From Saccoglossus kowalevskii (taxonomy: Eukaryota; Hemichordata; Enteropneusta; Harrimaniidae), in the NCBI RefSeq assembly GCF_000003605.2, contig NW_003132352.1, positions 48,588 through 70,897 on the forward strand: 22,310 bases of DNA, written 5' to 3'. Below the pieces are notes generated by a model, which did not search any database, was not told the origin of the DNA, and was given only the letters and a program-made list of their open reading frames with translations. This document shows positions 10,876 through 20,952 of this stretch, one piece after another; position 1 is the stretch's first letter; each line of letters begins with the position of its first letter. Position numbers and translations under genes: made by a program.

Positions 10876-10881
10876 AATAAA
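10876..10881 (+). terminator. Candidate poly(A) signal after the exon at 10656
   Basis: AATAAA on the + strand 53 bases beyond the TAA at 10821-10823. It fits a terminal exon but is frequent by chance in this AT-rich DNA. Confidence 0.35.
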
Positions 10882-10926
10882 CAAGCCATGCATGGCACAG
10901 TCCCCGTTAGTTATCAAATTTAAGAT

Positions 10927-10974
10927 ATATAGTTTTGTTTATAGTTTATATAGTTTTGTTTATTATTTATATAG
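10927..10974. repeat. 21-bp tandem repeat, 2.3 copies
   Basis: The unit ATATAGTTTTGTTTATxxTTT appears twice, then a partial ATATAG. It is AT-rich simple repeat with no coding content. Confidence 0.8.
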
Positions 10975-11007
10975 CTGGAATATAACCATGTCAGGAATAT
11001 GATTTTT

Positions 11008-11031
11008 TAAAATTAAAATTAAAATTAAAAT
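11008..11031. repeat. Hexanucleotide (TAAAAT) simple repeat
   Basis: Four copies of a six-base AT unit in tandem, a short microsatellite. Confidence 0.85.
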
Positions 11032-14000
11032 GATTGACATTTGTATCTGATCGTCAAACAAGTACTTGTCCATATTGAGAGATATTGCTCTGGAACAGCA
11101 TTCAAAATCAGCCATTTTGATTACATGTATATATATAACATGATGTATAACGAATATATAAAGTTTAAATATAATAAGTCAAAGCACGCACGGACACACG
11201 GACACACAGAGGTCAAAACATAAGTCCTCGTTTTCAGACTGCATCTGAACGGGTACTAAAAACTGAAATTCTGAATATTTTGGCCAGAAATGAAATGCAA
11301 TCAATCAGCATGTTTAATGGCAAGTTTTTTTGGAAATTTCTTAATATGCTGTAGTTGAAAATAGAGCATATTTGTTTTAAATTAGTGGTACGTACCACAA
11401 AAATAAATTTATTACATGCATGTGTACTTTCACTGAAAATGGGCACCATTTTGAGTGCAACAAAAACATTTTTTAAATTATGATAAAATAATGATTCAGT
11501 ATTTATAGCAATAAGCACAAATAATTTTTAAAATTGTTTAAAAGCATTATTTATTTGAATAAAACAATACTTAACCACCCCCAACCCCACCCACCTCACA
11601 ACCCCCACCATCCTGTTTTCATCACTAACAGCCAACAAGACACAAATATAGCAAAGATGTCTGTAATAGAACACCCGGGAAACACTGGCATTAAATTTAC
11701 CACTTTAGTGATTTTATTTATTAGTAAAGATTTGTAAATAAATCATGAGCAATTAAAGCACATGCATAATTTTAAAAAAAATGTGACAAGCATAAAACAT
11801 TACAATCACCCACACTGTTATAACAAGTGTTCCACTGAAAACTGTTTTTGAATATGCGTCGACCACTCAAAAGAAATTGCATCAATGAGCTGAGAGGGCG
11901 CTGTTTGGAATTGCATACTCCCTCACAAAGGCACAATCAACTACACTGATATGCACCTAGAAATAAATATGGTCCCTGCTGCCTACATGTACTTAATGTA
12001 GTTGCACGAAACCAGTGACTTTTATTACTCAATTTTTATGCATAATTGGAAAATATTGTTTTTCTATCATTTGTAATATGATTTAAAATACATGCATGCG
12101 ATTACAAGCAAAAGTTTATTAATTTATTCATGCTTTGACTGAGCATATGAATCCAACCTTGAATATGGAATGAAATCATGAGTAAACGGGAAGATTATTA
12201 AATTTTGTAGTGAAAATTCTTCAGACATGGGGTGATTTTTGTGTAAAAAATATTGCAATATTAAATGGCAAACATTTCTGGAAAAAACAATGTGATAAAA
12301 TTAAAACGAGAAGACATTTCTACAAGCATGGAATGTATCTAATCAGTCACTGACACAAGAACACGTCTATTGCTATTCAAAAACACTAGGAAGACAAATT
12401 ATCAGAAGCTTACTTTAACAGTTTACAATTACTCTGCTTTGTTATCCGCATTGTTTTTCACAAAATTACATTGTGAATCGCATTGACGCATTCCTCACAC
12501 TGAATGTTTTACGGAAAGTGTGGCTCATACACATCATTGTAACTCCTGAAAAGACCAAATTTTTGTGTGTGTTTGTGGTTATTTATAACATTCGCTTATT
12601 GATTTACCGGTATATACTCTTGTGTTGTCAAAATACTCAAATATGAATTTTGGAAAAAAAAAACACAATTGGGTGAAAAAATGTTGACTGTGGCAGAGAC
12701 TGATTCATTTACAAAAGGCGAAAACGAAAATGCTTGGAGAATGGATGAAAGTCAACTTATTTCATTGATAATTACTGGTGATCATATTTCCAGCTACAGC
12801 AATTAGTCATAAGTTATAACTAATCGCATCTTACCAGAAGTAAAAGATTAAACAATAATCAAAGTGATAATAGCTGTGATTTTGAACATAGAGATGACCA
12901 AATATTACCGAAATATAATTTCAGACACAATTTCATGGACAAAGTGACCCTGCACATGGCTAAGGACACACATTTGTTTTGAAAACTAAGGGTCGATTTG
13001 TTACCATTTCATGTCATGCACACTATAGAAAATTATGATGCATGGAACCCCACTATTATGGGAAATGAAACATACAATCCATGAGACTGTTAGAGAAAGG
13101 ATTAGCCCCGCAAGATGGCAATGTAAGTTTGTCATCCTGTCAGTGTTCTTGACAAAACTGTATTTCAATAAATGGCGCCCTCTGGAGAACAGGGCGTAAC
13201 CCTGTGGCCATCTTTTTTTTCACTTGCAAGTAACTTAAACGTATAACATTGGTACATAATGCTATATGCTAGATATAGTACATATCCACATTCGGGGATG
13301 ACCGTTACAAATTGGCACTGAAAATGTTTTATTAAAATAAATTTAGGGAAAAAAGTTGCAGCTATTGTCACTTTAAAATATTGCTCAATCAAAACAATCA
13401 ACAAAAGTTGTGTTTAAATTTGAAAATAACATGATTGTATAAAACAAATCACAAAACTAAAAGGAAATGTTAGCTCATAATGTAAATCTATGAGAAAACG
13501 TAAAGATGCAATATGGATGAGAACATTTTTAATATTGTTGTTTGTTATTGTATGTATTGATGATTACATATAATGTATGACATAAAAACTCTGTTCTTCA
13601 CATCAGAGTATTTGTTCAATGAAACAATGACGATGTCTAATATGCATGTGCACTGGTTGTTTTGGTTCGTACAATCACAGCACATGTGTAATAGTGGTGT
13701 TGATTTCATCATCAAACAAATACTGTAAACCATTGTGTGTTTCTTTGTCCTGCAAATGCAACATTTAAGTTCATGATAAATTATATTCCATTTTTGTCTA
13801 GTGTTGAATATTGAACAATATTAAATAAAATAGATGTTTTCATATTGCACCTTTAAAAGCATGAAGTTATTTTCAAATTGGAAAATCTCCTTATTTTTGG
13901 TCCAACTACACATGGAATACGCCCTCTACAGGGTAATATGCAAAATAAACTCTGCTTTTGTTTTAATGCTGACTCGACTAGCAGAAAAGTCAATTATTTC

Positions 14001-15073
14001 ACGATAAAAATAGTTTAAAGAAAAATGTTTTTCATTGGTCAATCGCAACATAAAACAGCTTCTGTGATTGGACACTTACAAGATAAACATTACATTTTTT
14101 AGACTGGACAGCCAATTAGGAAGAACTTTTTAAAATAAAAATATAAGTATGAAACCAATAAAGTGCGAAAATCACTAAATTTAAAGGATATTAATATAAA
14201 ACATTACACATAATCTCATAAATACATTTTTTTATAATTTTTCTTAATTTTCATAGATAATTTATATTTATACAAAGCTATTTTTTTTACATACATAATT
14301 ATATAAAATTTGTTATTTTCTATACAACCGCTAAAACTTACAAAACACCTACTTACAGTGAGCATACGGTGAGCATGATAGATAGATGGAGGTAGAAATA
14401 AAAATCTATTTGCAGACATTTTCTGTGAAAATTGTGTATACAACTAATTGACATCCACTGTAATTTAAATGTAAATGCTTGATTAAAACAGATCGAATTG
14501 AACATTGATCAATCTTCATTGATCATTTAAATTTCAATATTTCAACATTGAGTTAAGGAAGGAAGTCACAATTGACACTGCAAAAGATTACTACGTATAC
14601 AAGCAACTTTCATTCACAAGAACTGACGACCTAAATGATCTATAATAAAACACGAATATTGCATACTTTTTTGGTTTTCCTACATCACCATCAATTCTAA
14701 TAAAACTTTGAAAATAACTTCTTAAAAAAGACAAAAACCTTTTTTTTTTTGGCAAAATAGAATTACAAAGTACAATAATATCATATTTGAGATGCAGCAA
14801 GACAGTGTTCCCAACCACTTGGCATAAGGACTTGGAAAGAGGGCAGTATTGTAGATTATGGCTGCTTTTTAAATAAAAAAAAATCAGATAAACAATGAAG
14901 GAAATCTGAAAATATGCCTTCTATCTGGTGGAGAATACAACTTACCGGTACATTAAGTTTTTAAGGTTCTTGTAAATCTCTCACCACAAAAATTAAAATA
15001 TGACAAATTGAACTTGGATGGCCGTCTCACAGGAAGGTTTTAACATAAAACAAAATTCAGAAGCATATGAATC

Positions 15074-15079
15074 TTTATT
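15074..15079 (-). terminator. Candidate poly(A) signal AATAAA of the myosin gene
   Basis: On the minus strand AATAAA begins 68 bases after the myosin stop codon, implying a short 3' UTR with cleavage near 15050-15060. AATAAA arises often by chance in AT-rich DNA, so position is the main support. Confidence 0.55.
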
Positions 15080-15147
15080 GCTAACAAAAAAAATTCTTAT
15101 TCTAGCTCAAGCAGGAGACATGATCATGAATTCTTGTTTTTCCTGAT

Positions 15148-15307
15148 TTAGACAGACTGCGGCCACATCAATACAAGGGAATCATTTGATTCTTTCTTGA
15201 AGTCAGCTGTAGGAAAGGTTCCTTTCTGGACGTGAATAGATTTGGCTTTCTTGCCTAGCCGACAATGAACTTCAGATGCTACGTCAGTTTTAATTCCCGT
15301 CTTCTTT
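15148..15307 (-). CDS. MYO1D: Myosin-I exon K: last coding exon with TAA stop
   Basis: Fragment residues 560-611 then TAA. It starts [20 protein letters not shown] and ends [11 protein letters not shown]. The [10 protein letters not shown] basic stretch mirrors the CSLHGKKC region near the end of MYO1D. The acceptor is gtccttacag. An AATAAA lies about 70 bases downstream. Confidence 0.92.
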
Positions 15308-18300
15308 CTGTAAGGACATCAAAGAAAATTATAAAGTTATTTCCTGGTATAATAACACTGTGTACTGAAATAATAGGCACAACTTTGTTCAAACGTACTC
15401 CACTATTTTAATTCATGTCTGTGAATTCGGTGTGAGGAACAGTAACGTCAGAACAACGTTAATGTTAATTTTGAGAAACCTTTATAACAACTCACAGGTC
15501 AAATAATTTGCATAATCTGTGTTTTCTATTCTATTCTATCTAAAATTATTTTACATTTTATTAATTAATTTTCATTTTTTCAATACAGATGTGTACTAAA
15601 ATAAAAACAGCAATACAGACAAAGATGGCATGTGGCAATTCAGGAAGGGAGGCTGAAGAGAGCTGGTTTACAGTTTATAGGGATCATATTTAACTGTGAA
15701 ATACTTTACTTTACCTGGAATTAATTTTCACTGAAAAGACTTTTTGAGTGTTTTTTGGATAAAATTTATTTTTGCTGATTTTTGATGAGTTGAATGTAAA
15801 ATATAGAAAAAAAGATATACTCGCTAGGTGTTATCTGAATCACTTCTTCAGCGAAAATATCAAAAATTAATTCCATCGAAAATAAAGTATTTTACAGTAC
15901 CATAACAAACAAAACAGATAATATGTTTAAGAAATGATTTCTTCATATGCCATAAAGCATAAACAACCATCGAAAATTCAAAACTGACCAATTACATCTG
16001 TGGTAAAAGGCATCTACCATGCTCCATACATGGCGCGATGATCAACTACCTGAAAACAAAATTGTGAAATGCTTAATACTAACTTGTTCCTACTCTGTGC
16101 CAGTACACCAACCAACTCAGGAACTCTGTTGTCACCATTTGTGTCTGTCAAACACACCACCAAGTCATTATCATTATTCAGATGTATTGCTATCAACTGA
16201 TCGCCACCTGGCGTGACAGTTACCCCGGTTACCTGCAAAGATACAAACGGTGAAGATAATACTGATCAGGATGTAGATGTAGGTGTGATTGCTCGAAAGA
16301 GTTTGAATGTAGCTACACACATATTAGTTTTCACCGCAGATGTAGCCTAGTACCGTCGTTCAAGTGTTTGTCGAATGAGATAAAGATGTATCCAAGAAGA
16401 AATACCCAATACAATATTAACCTATATACATATATAGCAACTTTATATACAATGCATGTGAAAATACATTGTTTGTTTACATGACATTCAAAAACATGCT
16501 GCGTGATGACTTACTGTTTCAATCGGTATTCCGCCTTTCATTGCTTTGTATTTCTTGCTTGAGTCTAGTTTATAGATGAATTTGTCGGTGAATAAAAGAG
16601 CACGATCTGCTGACTTGTTGTGATGATTAACCTGAGGATGAAAACATAATGTTACTATAGAAGTTATTTTTCCTAATATGGGATGTATTTTTCCTAATAT
16701 GGGATGTATTTTTTTCTAATATGGGATGTTTTTTTCCAAATATGAGATTATTTCCCTTAAATATGGAATTTTTTTCCACAATTATAGAATATAATGAATT
16801 GTCACGCAAAGTTCAATCTTCACAGAACACGCAGTCAAAGCATCCAGCACACACAGTATACAAACCTTTTTGCAGTGAGAAGAAAACAGGACTTTTTTAT
16901 ATTTATCTTTAGACTTCAACTGCTTACAAGTATTCACGAACGGCGCCGTCTCTGTGTTGTAACTGACCTGTAAAACAACGCATATTTCATTAAGCTTCTC
17001 ATTCTTAAAACTACCCCCGGTGCATTTAATTTTTTCCCAGTGGTAATTAAATTGTTTTTTTAATTCTTTTTTTTTTTGCTCAACTTTTTAACCATTGTCA
17101 ACTTTCATCTCCACCATCAAATTTTGTTTCCCCATGTATGAAATGTTTAATAAATATATATCCAATATTATTTGAGCAAAATTATAGTTATAGAGTTTGA
17201 TGGGAACACTTACAGATGCAAGATAGTTCCCTTCCCATTTCTTGTCAAATCCCCAGTTAGGTCTCCTGCCGTTCAGAGCATCCATAGCTGCTATCTTCAA
17301 TTTCAAATCTTTCACTTGGTCCTTGGTAAGCGGTGTAATAATCTTGTATCCCTTCCACCTATACAAATAAATATACATATAGATTATGAGTTGATGTAAA
17401 CTAGTGACTTTTGATAGTTGGAGAGAGTTATTGAGAAATAAACTTAATGAAAGTCACTGTGACTCGGACATAAATCCTCTTGAGTCCCAGCGAAATATTG
17501 GCTGTTATAAATTTGATGACATGTTCATGAAAACAATTCTACCTTCATCTAATCTATAGAGAACAATTTTAATCTCATCTAATTTGTGGAGTACAATTCT
17601 AATCTTATCTAATCTGTAGATTACCAATCTCATCTAGTGTAAATAATATTTCTAATCTCATGTAATCTGTAGACAACATTTCTAATCTCATCTAGTGTAA
17701 ATAATATTTCCAATCTCATCTAATCTGTAGACAACATTTCCAATCTCATCTAATCTGTAGACAACATTTCTAATCTCATCTAATCTGTAGACAACATTTC
17801 TAATCTCATCTAATCTGTAGACAACATTTCCAATCTCATCTAATCTGTAGACAACATTTCCAATCTCATCTAATCTGTAGACAACATTTCTAATCTCATC
17901 TAATCTGTAGACAACATTTCTAATCTCATCTAATCTGTAGACAACATTTCTAATCTCATCTAATCTGTAGACAACATTTCTAATCTCATCTAATCTGTAG
18001 ACAACATTTCTAATCTCATCTAATCTGTAGACAACATTTCTAATCTCATCTAATCTGTAGACAACATTTCTAATCTCATGTAATCTGTAGACAACATTTC
18101 TAATCTCATCTAATCTGCATATATAGTTTCCAGTTCAGATGAATATAATCTAATCCACATGATCCATAATCATTTATCACATCAGTGTTATTAAAGCTGA
18201 TCTAACACAGATACAATATGTCCTAAGCTTGTCTAATCTACTCACCGTACATGCATTTTTCTCATCTCTGTTTTGAATTCCATCAACACAGCAGGCGGCG

Positions 18301-20952
18301 TAGGCCACACCAGCGAACTGCCATAATCCGGCAAGGTCTGCACATCACGGAACGTCTCAATCACTTGAGACATAAAAGATCTGGCTTTGTATCGCCTATA
18401 GCGATTCATTATTAAGTAGACTGCCCTCATTTGACGGACACGCCTGCGTGCTACTGTACCACGCCACAGCTGAAATACACCATACCACAAAGTAATTCAA
18501 GTTAGAACGAATAATTACAGCCATGACAACCTCAGTTTCTATGACAACCATGGGATCATGGATATGATCTGTCTGAGCTTTCAAATAACAACACATTCTA
18601 AACAATGTTTTATTTCAAACACAAATACTTTTTGAAATCATTGTAACAGTGTGAAAGCAAGAAGCTTCATTTCCCGTTTCCAAATTGGATTAATCGAAGA
18701 AATACCCCATGGAGTTTAATGTCAGAGTTTGTTTCCATGACAATATCAAACAAACCATAATAAAAACTGACTTACCTTCTGAATATAAAGGACAATTCCT
18801 GGTATTAATTTCGCACGAGCTTCTTCTAGAAGGAAAATAGTCTTTGGTGTTCGGATGAACAGTTTTGTTTTTCCATATTTCACATCACTTTCCATCTGTT
18901 TGTCCCGCAGGAGAAATTCAACTCCTTTCCGGTCATTCCCACCGCGAAAGTTTGGCCAGGTGTACTGGGAGAGCATCTTGTATCTATCAAAACAGACATG
19001 AATCATTCCAAGGTTACGAGATTATGTAATAAGAGGTGTCAGAACAATTTTAAATTCAAAATGGCCACCAAAGTAGAGTCTAACACTATGAGGAAATCAT
19101 GAAGTCTTAGTTACCATGGAAACTGGAGCTGGTTTATTTACATTTTTGTAATTTACTTATTATCTTTCACTCATCAAAATATAAAAAATGTGTAGTGACT
19201 TCAAATTTTTTGCATTTTTGAATAGTTAGTACCGTACTACTTTGAATGTGCTGCTCATTTTTCAAATTTATTCGTAAGAATGAATATCTATCACATCCAC
19301 AATCAACAATACATCATTCCTATGATTAAGTTCTAGTGTGTTTTCAATGAGATCTTATAATATAACAAACTATACATGCAAGCCCTTTAAATAATCTGCC
19401 CTTGATTTGGAATATTATCATGCATACCAACCTTTGTAAGAACCTTGTATAAAGTTGTCTGTACGCAAATCCTGCACGCCGTACTCTCACGTTCTCCAGC
19501 AGCCCAAGATAAGAAACTTGATGCTCGCATCGTTTATCGTCAAACAGTACAGCCGATTTCTGTTCATTCGGTTTGATACATCGTATATAGTACGGTTCTT
19601 TGCGAGCCAAATTGGCGACGAGTTCAATCATAGAGGTTTTGAAGACAGTTCCCGCTGTGGGTGGCCTCTTGGTGACCTGTAAAAGAAGATGCATTTTTTT
19701 TCATAGCTATATCCTATTCATATACTGAAGATTAATCACGTTCATTTTACAAAAAAATGATACCTTCCATTTTCTCAGCTTTTTAAGAAATAAAACAAAT
19801 TTTTTCTATTTTTTTTTTCAATCGAATTTTGATTAAGTTCCTAATGGAATTATGTCAATTAGTTCCAAAACTAGCAAAGAAATTTGAAAAAACAAACATT
19901 TTAATGAGCACTATGATGTCACACAGTCCATGTCATATGACACAATGAATGCATGTCATGTGACTTCAAACAAGTTTTGTTTTGAATGGGGCTACTAATT
20001 TCTGGTAAAGACAAAAACAGGTTGAAAACTTATAGCACTGGTTTGAAACAGGAAAAAGGTGTGAACATGTGACTGTCTTACCTCTAAGACCGATGCCTGA
20101 CCTTCTGGCCACATTGATTTTATACTGGGGTCACTGCTGCTGTACAACAATCGTTTGAAATCTTGATACAGTGTGTCTTTGTTCTTGTCGATGAAACCGA
20201 TCGCATCATATCTACAAATGAAAGGGTACGCCAGTGTTGAAAATATTTACATCGCCGTCAATAACGCATGTTTGTTTGATTTGGTGATGATCATGTAACT
20301 TTCTAACTAACGGGAAGTCAACATATTTTTACAATACAAGATCATAATCACTATTTAATAATTCCTATGTACTCACTTGACATCTCCGGCATAATGTTTG
20401 ATTCTGAAATCTTGGTTATGTTCAAGAGTTTTATCCGACGTCTGTAGTTGCCTGCTAGCATAATGGCTATGCTTTGCTAATTGCTGGTCCATGGCATGAA
20501 TAAACATCTGAACAAATCACAGAAAATCAACTATTATTGGTGTGAAAAATCGGTGACAATTGATCAACAAAATATAGTGGAATACATATTTTAATCTGTT
20601 TTTCCATTTCCTATAATTGCTTCTAAATGAAGAGCCATTTGAAAGCTTACACAGTGTGCGGTGGATCAAGCATGTACAGGGACTTGTATCAGATACAGGT
20701 TGGTCAAACAAATGAGCATCACTTACCTGATCTGTAACCTTGCCAACTGTCAAACACGCCTCATCCAAGATTGATATGATACCGCGGTGATGCTGTTCAA
20801 CTAAATCACAGATGATTTTATTGTTGAAATATTTGATGTCTGTCCATTCGATTCCTTCACGTTTGTACTCTTCCTGTTCTTGTTTCAACACTAATTCAAT
20901 AAATAACTGCTGCAGTTTCTCGTTGCAGTAATTGATGCAGAATTGTTCAAAG
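15148..20952 (-). CDS. MYO1D: Unconventional myosin-I, closest to myosin-ID; C-terminal 611 aa in eleven exons, 5' part outside window
   Basis: Myosin I is an actin-activated ATPase motor that links membranes to actin filaments. Exons, in transcript order: 20727-20952, 20377-20507, 20082-20211, 19432-19676, 18776-18983, 18246-18469, 17214-17358, 16866-16967, 16515-16631, 16084-16232, 15148-15307. All ten introns are GT-AG and every junction keeps frame, giving 1,837 nt that end in TAA. Visible in order: relay helix [48 protein letters not shown] motif [13 protein letters not shown] (residues 311-323), a degenerate second IQ, then a basic TH1 tail with a PH-like core. The tail resembles MYO1D ([22 protein letters not shown]) more than other class I tails, from memory of the family. 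About 390 N-terminal residues, including the nucleotide-binding loops, are not in the window. MYO1G is the main alternative paralogue. In fly, frog and fish, Myo1D orthologues set left-right chirality. Confidence 0.9.
15692..15899 (-). mobile_element. TACTGTA-family TIR element, copy 2, inverted, in the last myosin intron
   Basis: A 208-bp copy of the family seen at 1324-1535 and 21838-22051, inserted in reverse orientation. The left end is AACTGTGAAATACTTTA; the right end GAAAATAAAGTATTTTACAG is well kept. It lies in the 776-bp intron between the last two coding exons, away from the splice sites. Confidence 0.78.
16084..16232 (-). CDS. MYO1D: Myosin-I exon J: TH1 tail
   Basis: Fragment residues 510-558 plus two bases of 559. 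[28 protein letters not shown] and [10 protein letters not shown] correspond to the last strands and C-terminal helix of the PH-like core. The donor is AA|GTTAGT. Frame to the last exon is kept through a split AAA codon. Confidence 0.92.
16515..16631 (-). CDS. MYO1D: Myosin-I exon I: PH-like core of TH1
   Basis: Fragment residues 471-509, 39 codons, phase 0 on both sides. [20 protein letters not shown] aligns with the family pattern of a basic loop followed by R-x-x-x-F-T-D and a Y-K-[LM]-D strand. The acceptor is catcctcag and the donor ACA|GTAAGT. Confidence 0.92.
16664..16770. repeat. 21-23 bp tandem repeat with CArG-like cores in a myosin intron
   Basis: About five diverged units are spaced 21-23 bp. 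Cores are CCTAATATGG (16672, 16693), TCTAATATGG (16715), CCAAATATGA (16736) and TTAAATATGG (16757), separated by T-rich spacers with GATGTATTTTT. It sits between the exons at 16515-16631 and 16866-16967. Confidence 0.85.
16866..16967 (-). CDS. MYO1D: Myosin-I exon H: TH1 tail, start of PH-like core
   Basis: Fragment residues 437-470, 34 codons in phase 0 on both sides. It reads [12 protein letters not shown] then [17 protein letters not shown]. The lysine-rich first strand and loop match the phosphoinositide-binding part of the PH-like fold in myosin-I tails. The donor AAG|GTTTGT is weak but in phase. Confidence 0.9.
17214..17358 (-). CDS. MYO1D: Myosin-I exon G: TH1 tail
   Basis: Fragment residues 389-436, read as [18 protein letters not shown] through [10 protein letters not shown]. 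The [10 protein letters not shown] block matches the conserved [10 protein letters not shown] of vertebrate MYO1D (from memory). The acceptor is tttgtatag, with the split codon giving Arg; the donor is TCT|GTAAGT. The upstream intron contains the 30-bp minisatellite. Confidence 0.93.
17540..18120. repeat. 30-bp minisatellite, about 19 copies, in a myosin tail intron
   Basis: The unit is 30 bp and contains CTCATCTAATCTGTAG followed by ACAACATTTC. From about 17730 to 18110 copies are nearly identical; the left part (17540-17700) is degenerate, with a GTGTAAATAATA variant. The main variable base is C or T just after ACAACATTTC, and C-type units occur in runs (17711-17760, 17821-17880), as expected from unequal exchange or local conversion. 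It lies between exons F and G and is read as intron on the transcribed strand. Confidence 0.97.
18246..18469 (-). CDS. MYO1D: Myosin-I exon F: IQ motifs and start of TH1 tail
   Basis: Fragment residues 314-387 plus two bases of 388. [11 protein letters not shown] completes IQ motif 1; the following [14 protein letters not shown] is a basic, degenerate second IQ, as in vertebrate MYO1D. The TH1 tail then begins and includes VWPTPPAVL, close to the family WPxPP element. The donor is CG|GTGAGT. Confidence 0.93.
18776..18983 (-). CDS. MYO1D: Myosin-I exon E: converter and start of lever arm
   Basis: Fragment residues 245-313, starting [20 protein letters not shown] and containing [19 protein letters not shown], the conserved converter-to-lever segment. 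It ends IVLYIQK, the first half of IQ motif 1, so the IQ motif is split by an intron. The donor is AAG|GTAAGT, phase 0. Confidence 0.95.
19432..19676 (-). CDS. MYO1D: Myosin-I exon D: SH1/SH2 helices and start of converter
   Basis: Fragment residues 163-243 plus two bases of 244. It starts [12 protein letters not shown], carries [14 protein letters not shown] (family signature YYxRCIKPN) and [19 protein letters not shown], the SH1/SH2-helix region leading into the converter. The donor is AG|GTTGGT, weaker than the others; a second possible GT four bases downstream would break frame. The chosen donor restores Arg and reads QRYKM into the next exon. Confidence 0.94.
20082..20211 (-). CDS. MYO1D: Myosin-I exon C: loop 2 / actin-binding region
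   Basis: Fragment residues 120-162, [18 protein letters not shown] onward to [11 protein letters not shown]. The FIDKNKDTL stretch is a strongly conserved myosin-I signature in the actin-contacting part of the lower 50K domain. The acceptor is catttgtag and the donor GAG|GTAAGA, phase 0. Confidence 0.95.
20377..20507 (-). CDS. MYO1D: Myosin-I exon B: lower 50K domain
   Basis: Fragment residues 76-118 plus two bases of codon 119. It begins [13 protein letters not shown] in phase 0 after a ttgttcag acceptor and ends in [10 protein letters not shown], the conserved strand before loop 2. The donor is AA|GTGAGT, and the split codon becomes AAA (Lys) on joining to the next exon, giving GDVKYDAIGF, which fits the family pattern. 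Confidence 0.94.
20727..20952 (-). CDS. MYO1D: Myosin-I exon A: relay helix and lower 50K region
   Basis: Fragment residues 1-75. The acceptor is ttttgacag and the first base, C, completes a Ser split across the intron, giving [16 protein letters not shown], the relay helix that follows switch II in all myosins. [16 protein letters not shown] and the ILDEAC segment follow. The donor is CAG|GTAAGT, phase 0. This is the most 5' exon in the window; the DIYGFE switch II motif must lie in an upstream exon. Confidence 0.95.

Larger units (their letters stand above)
10900..15050. other. Intergenic DNA between the + strand exon and the myosin 3' end; no supported gene
   Basis: Open frames here are short and AT-driven. 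Two stretches open for 56-67 codons (12603-12806 and about 13027-13197, + strand) lack good splice sites and recognisable domains. AGAGGGCGC motifs recur at 11893, 13173 (reverse) and 13920 (reverse). Confidence 0.55.

Noticed and set aside
11041-11223. 60-codon + strand open frame
   Set aside because: AT-driven composition and a GGACACAC simple repeat; no gene context.
12603-12806. 67-codon open stretch including GENENAWRMDESQLISL
   Set aside because: Composition is suggestive but there is no acceptor/donor pair, no stop-to-poly(A) context and no recognisable family.
13027-13197. 56-codon + strand open stretch with ATG and a GTAAGT donor-like site
   Set aside because: Length is expected by chance and the donor sits mid-frame with no matching acceptor; no similarity recognised.
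16627-16809. Minus-strand open frame with SHIRKN-type repeats
   Set aside because: It comes from the 21-23 bp tandem repeat within a myosin intron.
17172-17399. Forward-strand open frame over the myosin exon
   Set aside because: It is the antisense shadow of myosin exon G; the same applies to forward frames at 16019-16216 and 19455-19682.
18396-18605. Minus-strand open frame overlapping exon F in another frame
   Set aside because: The exon F frame is in phase with its neighbours and matches the IQ and tail sequence; this alternative frame crosses the acceptor and has no similarity.
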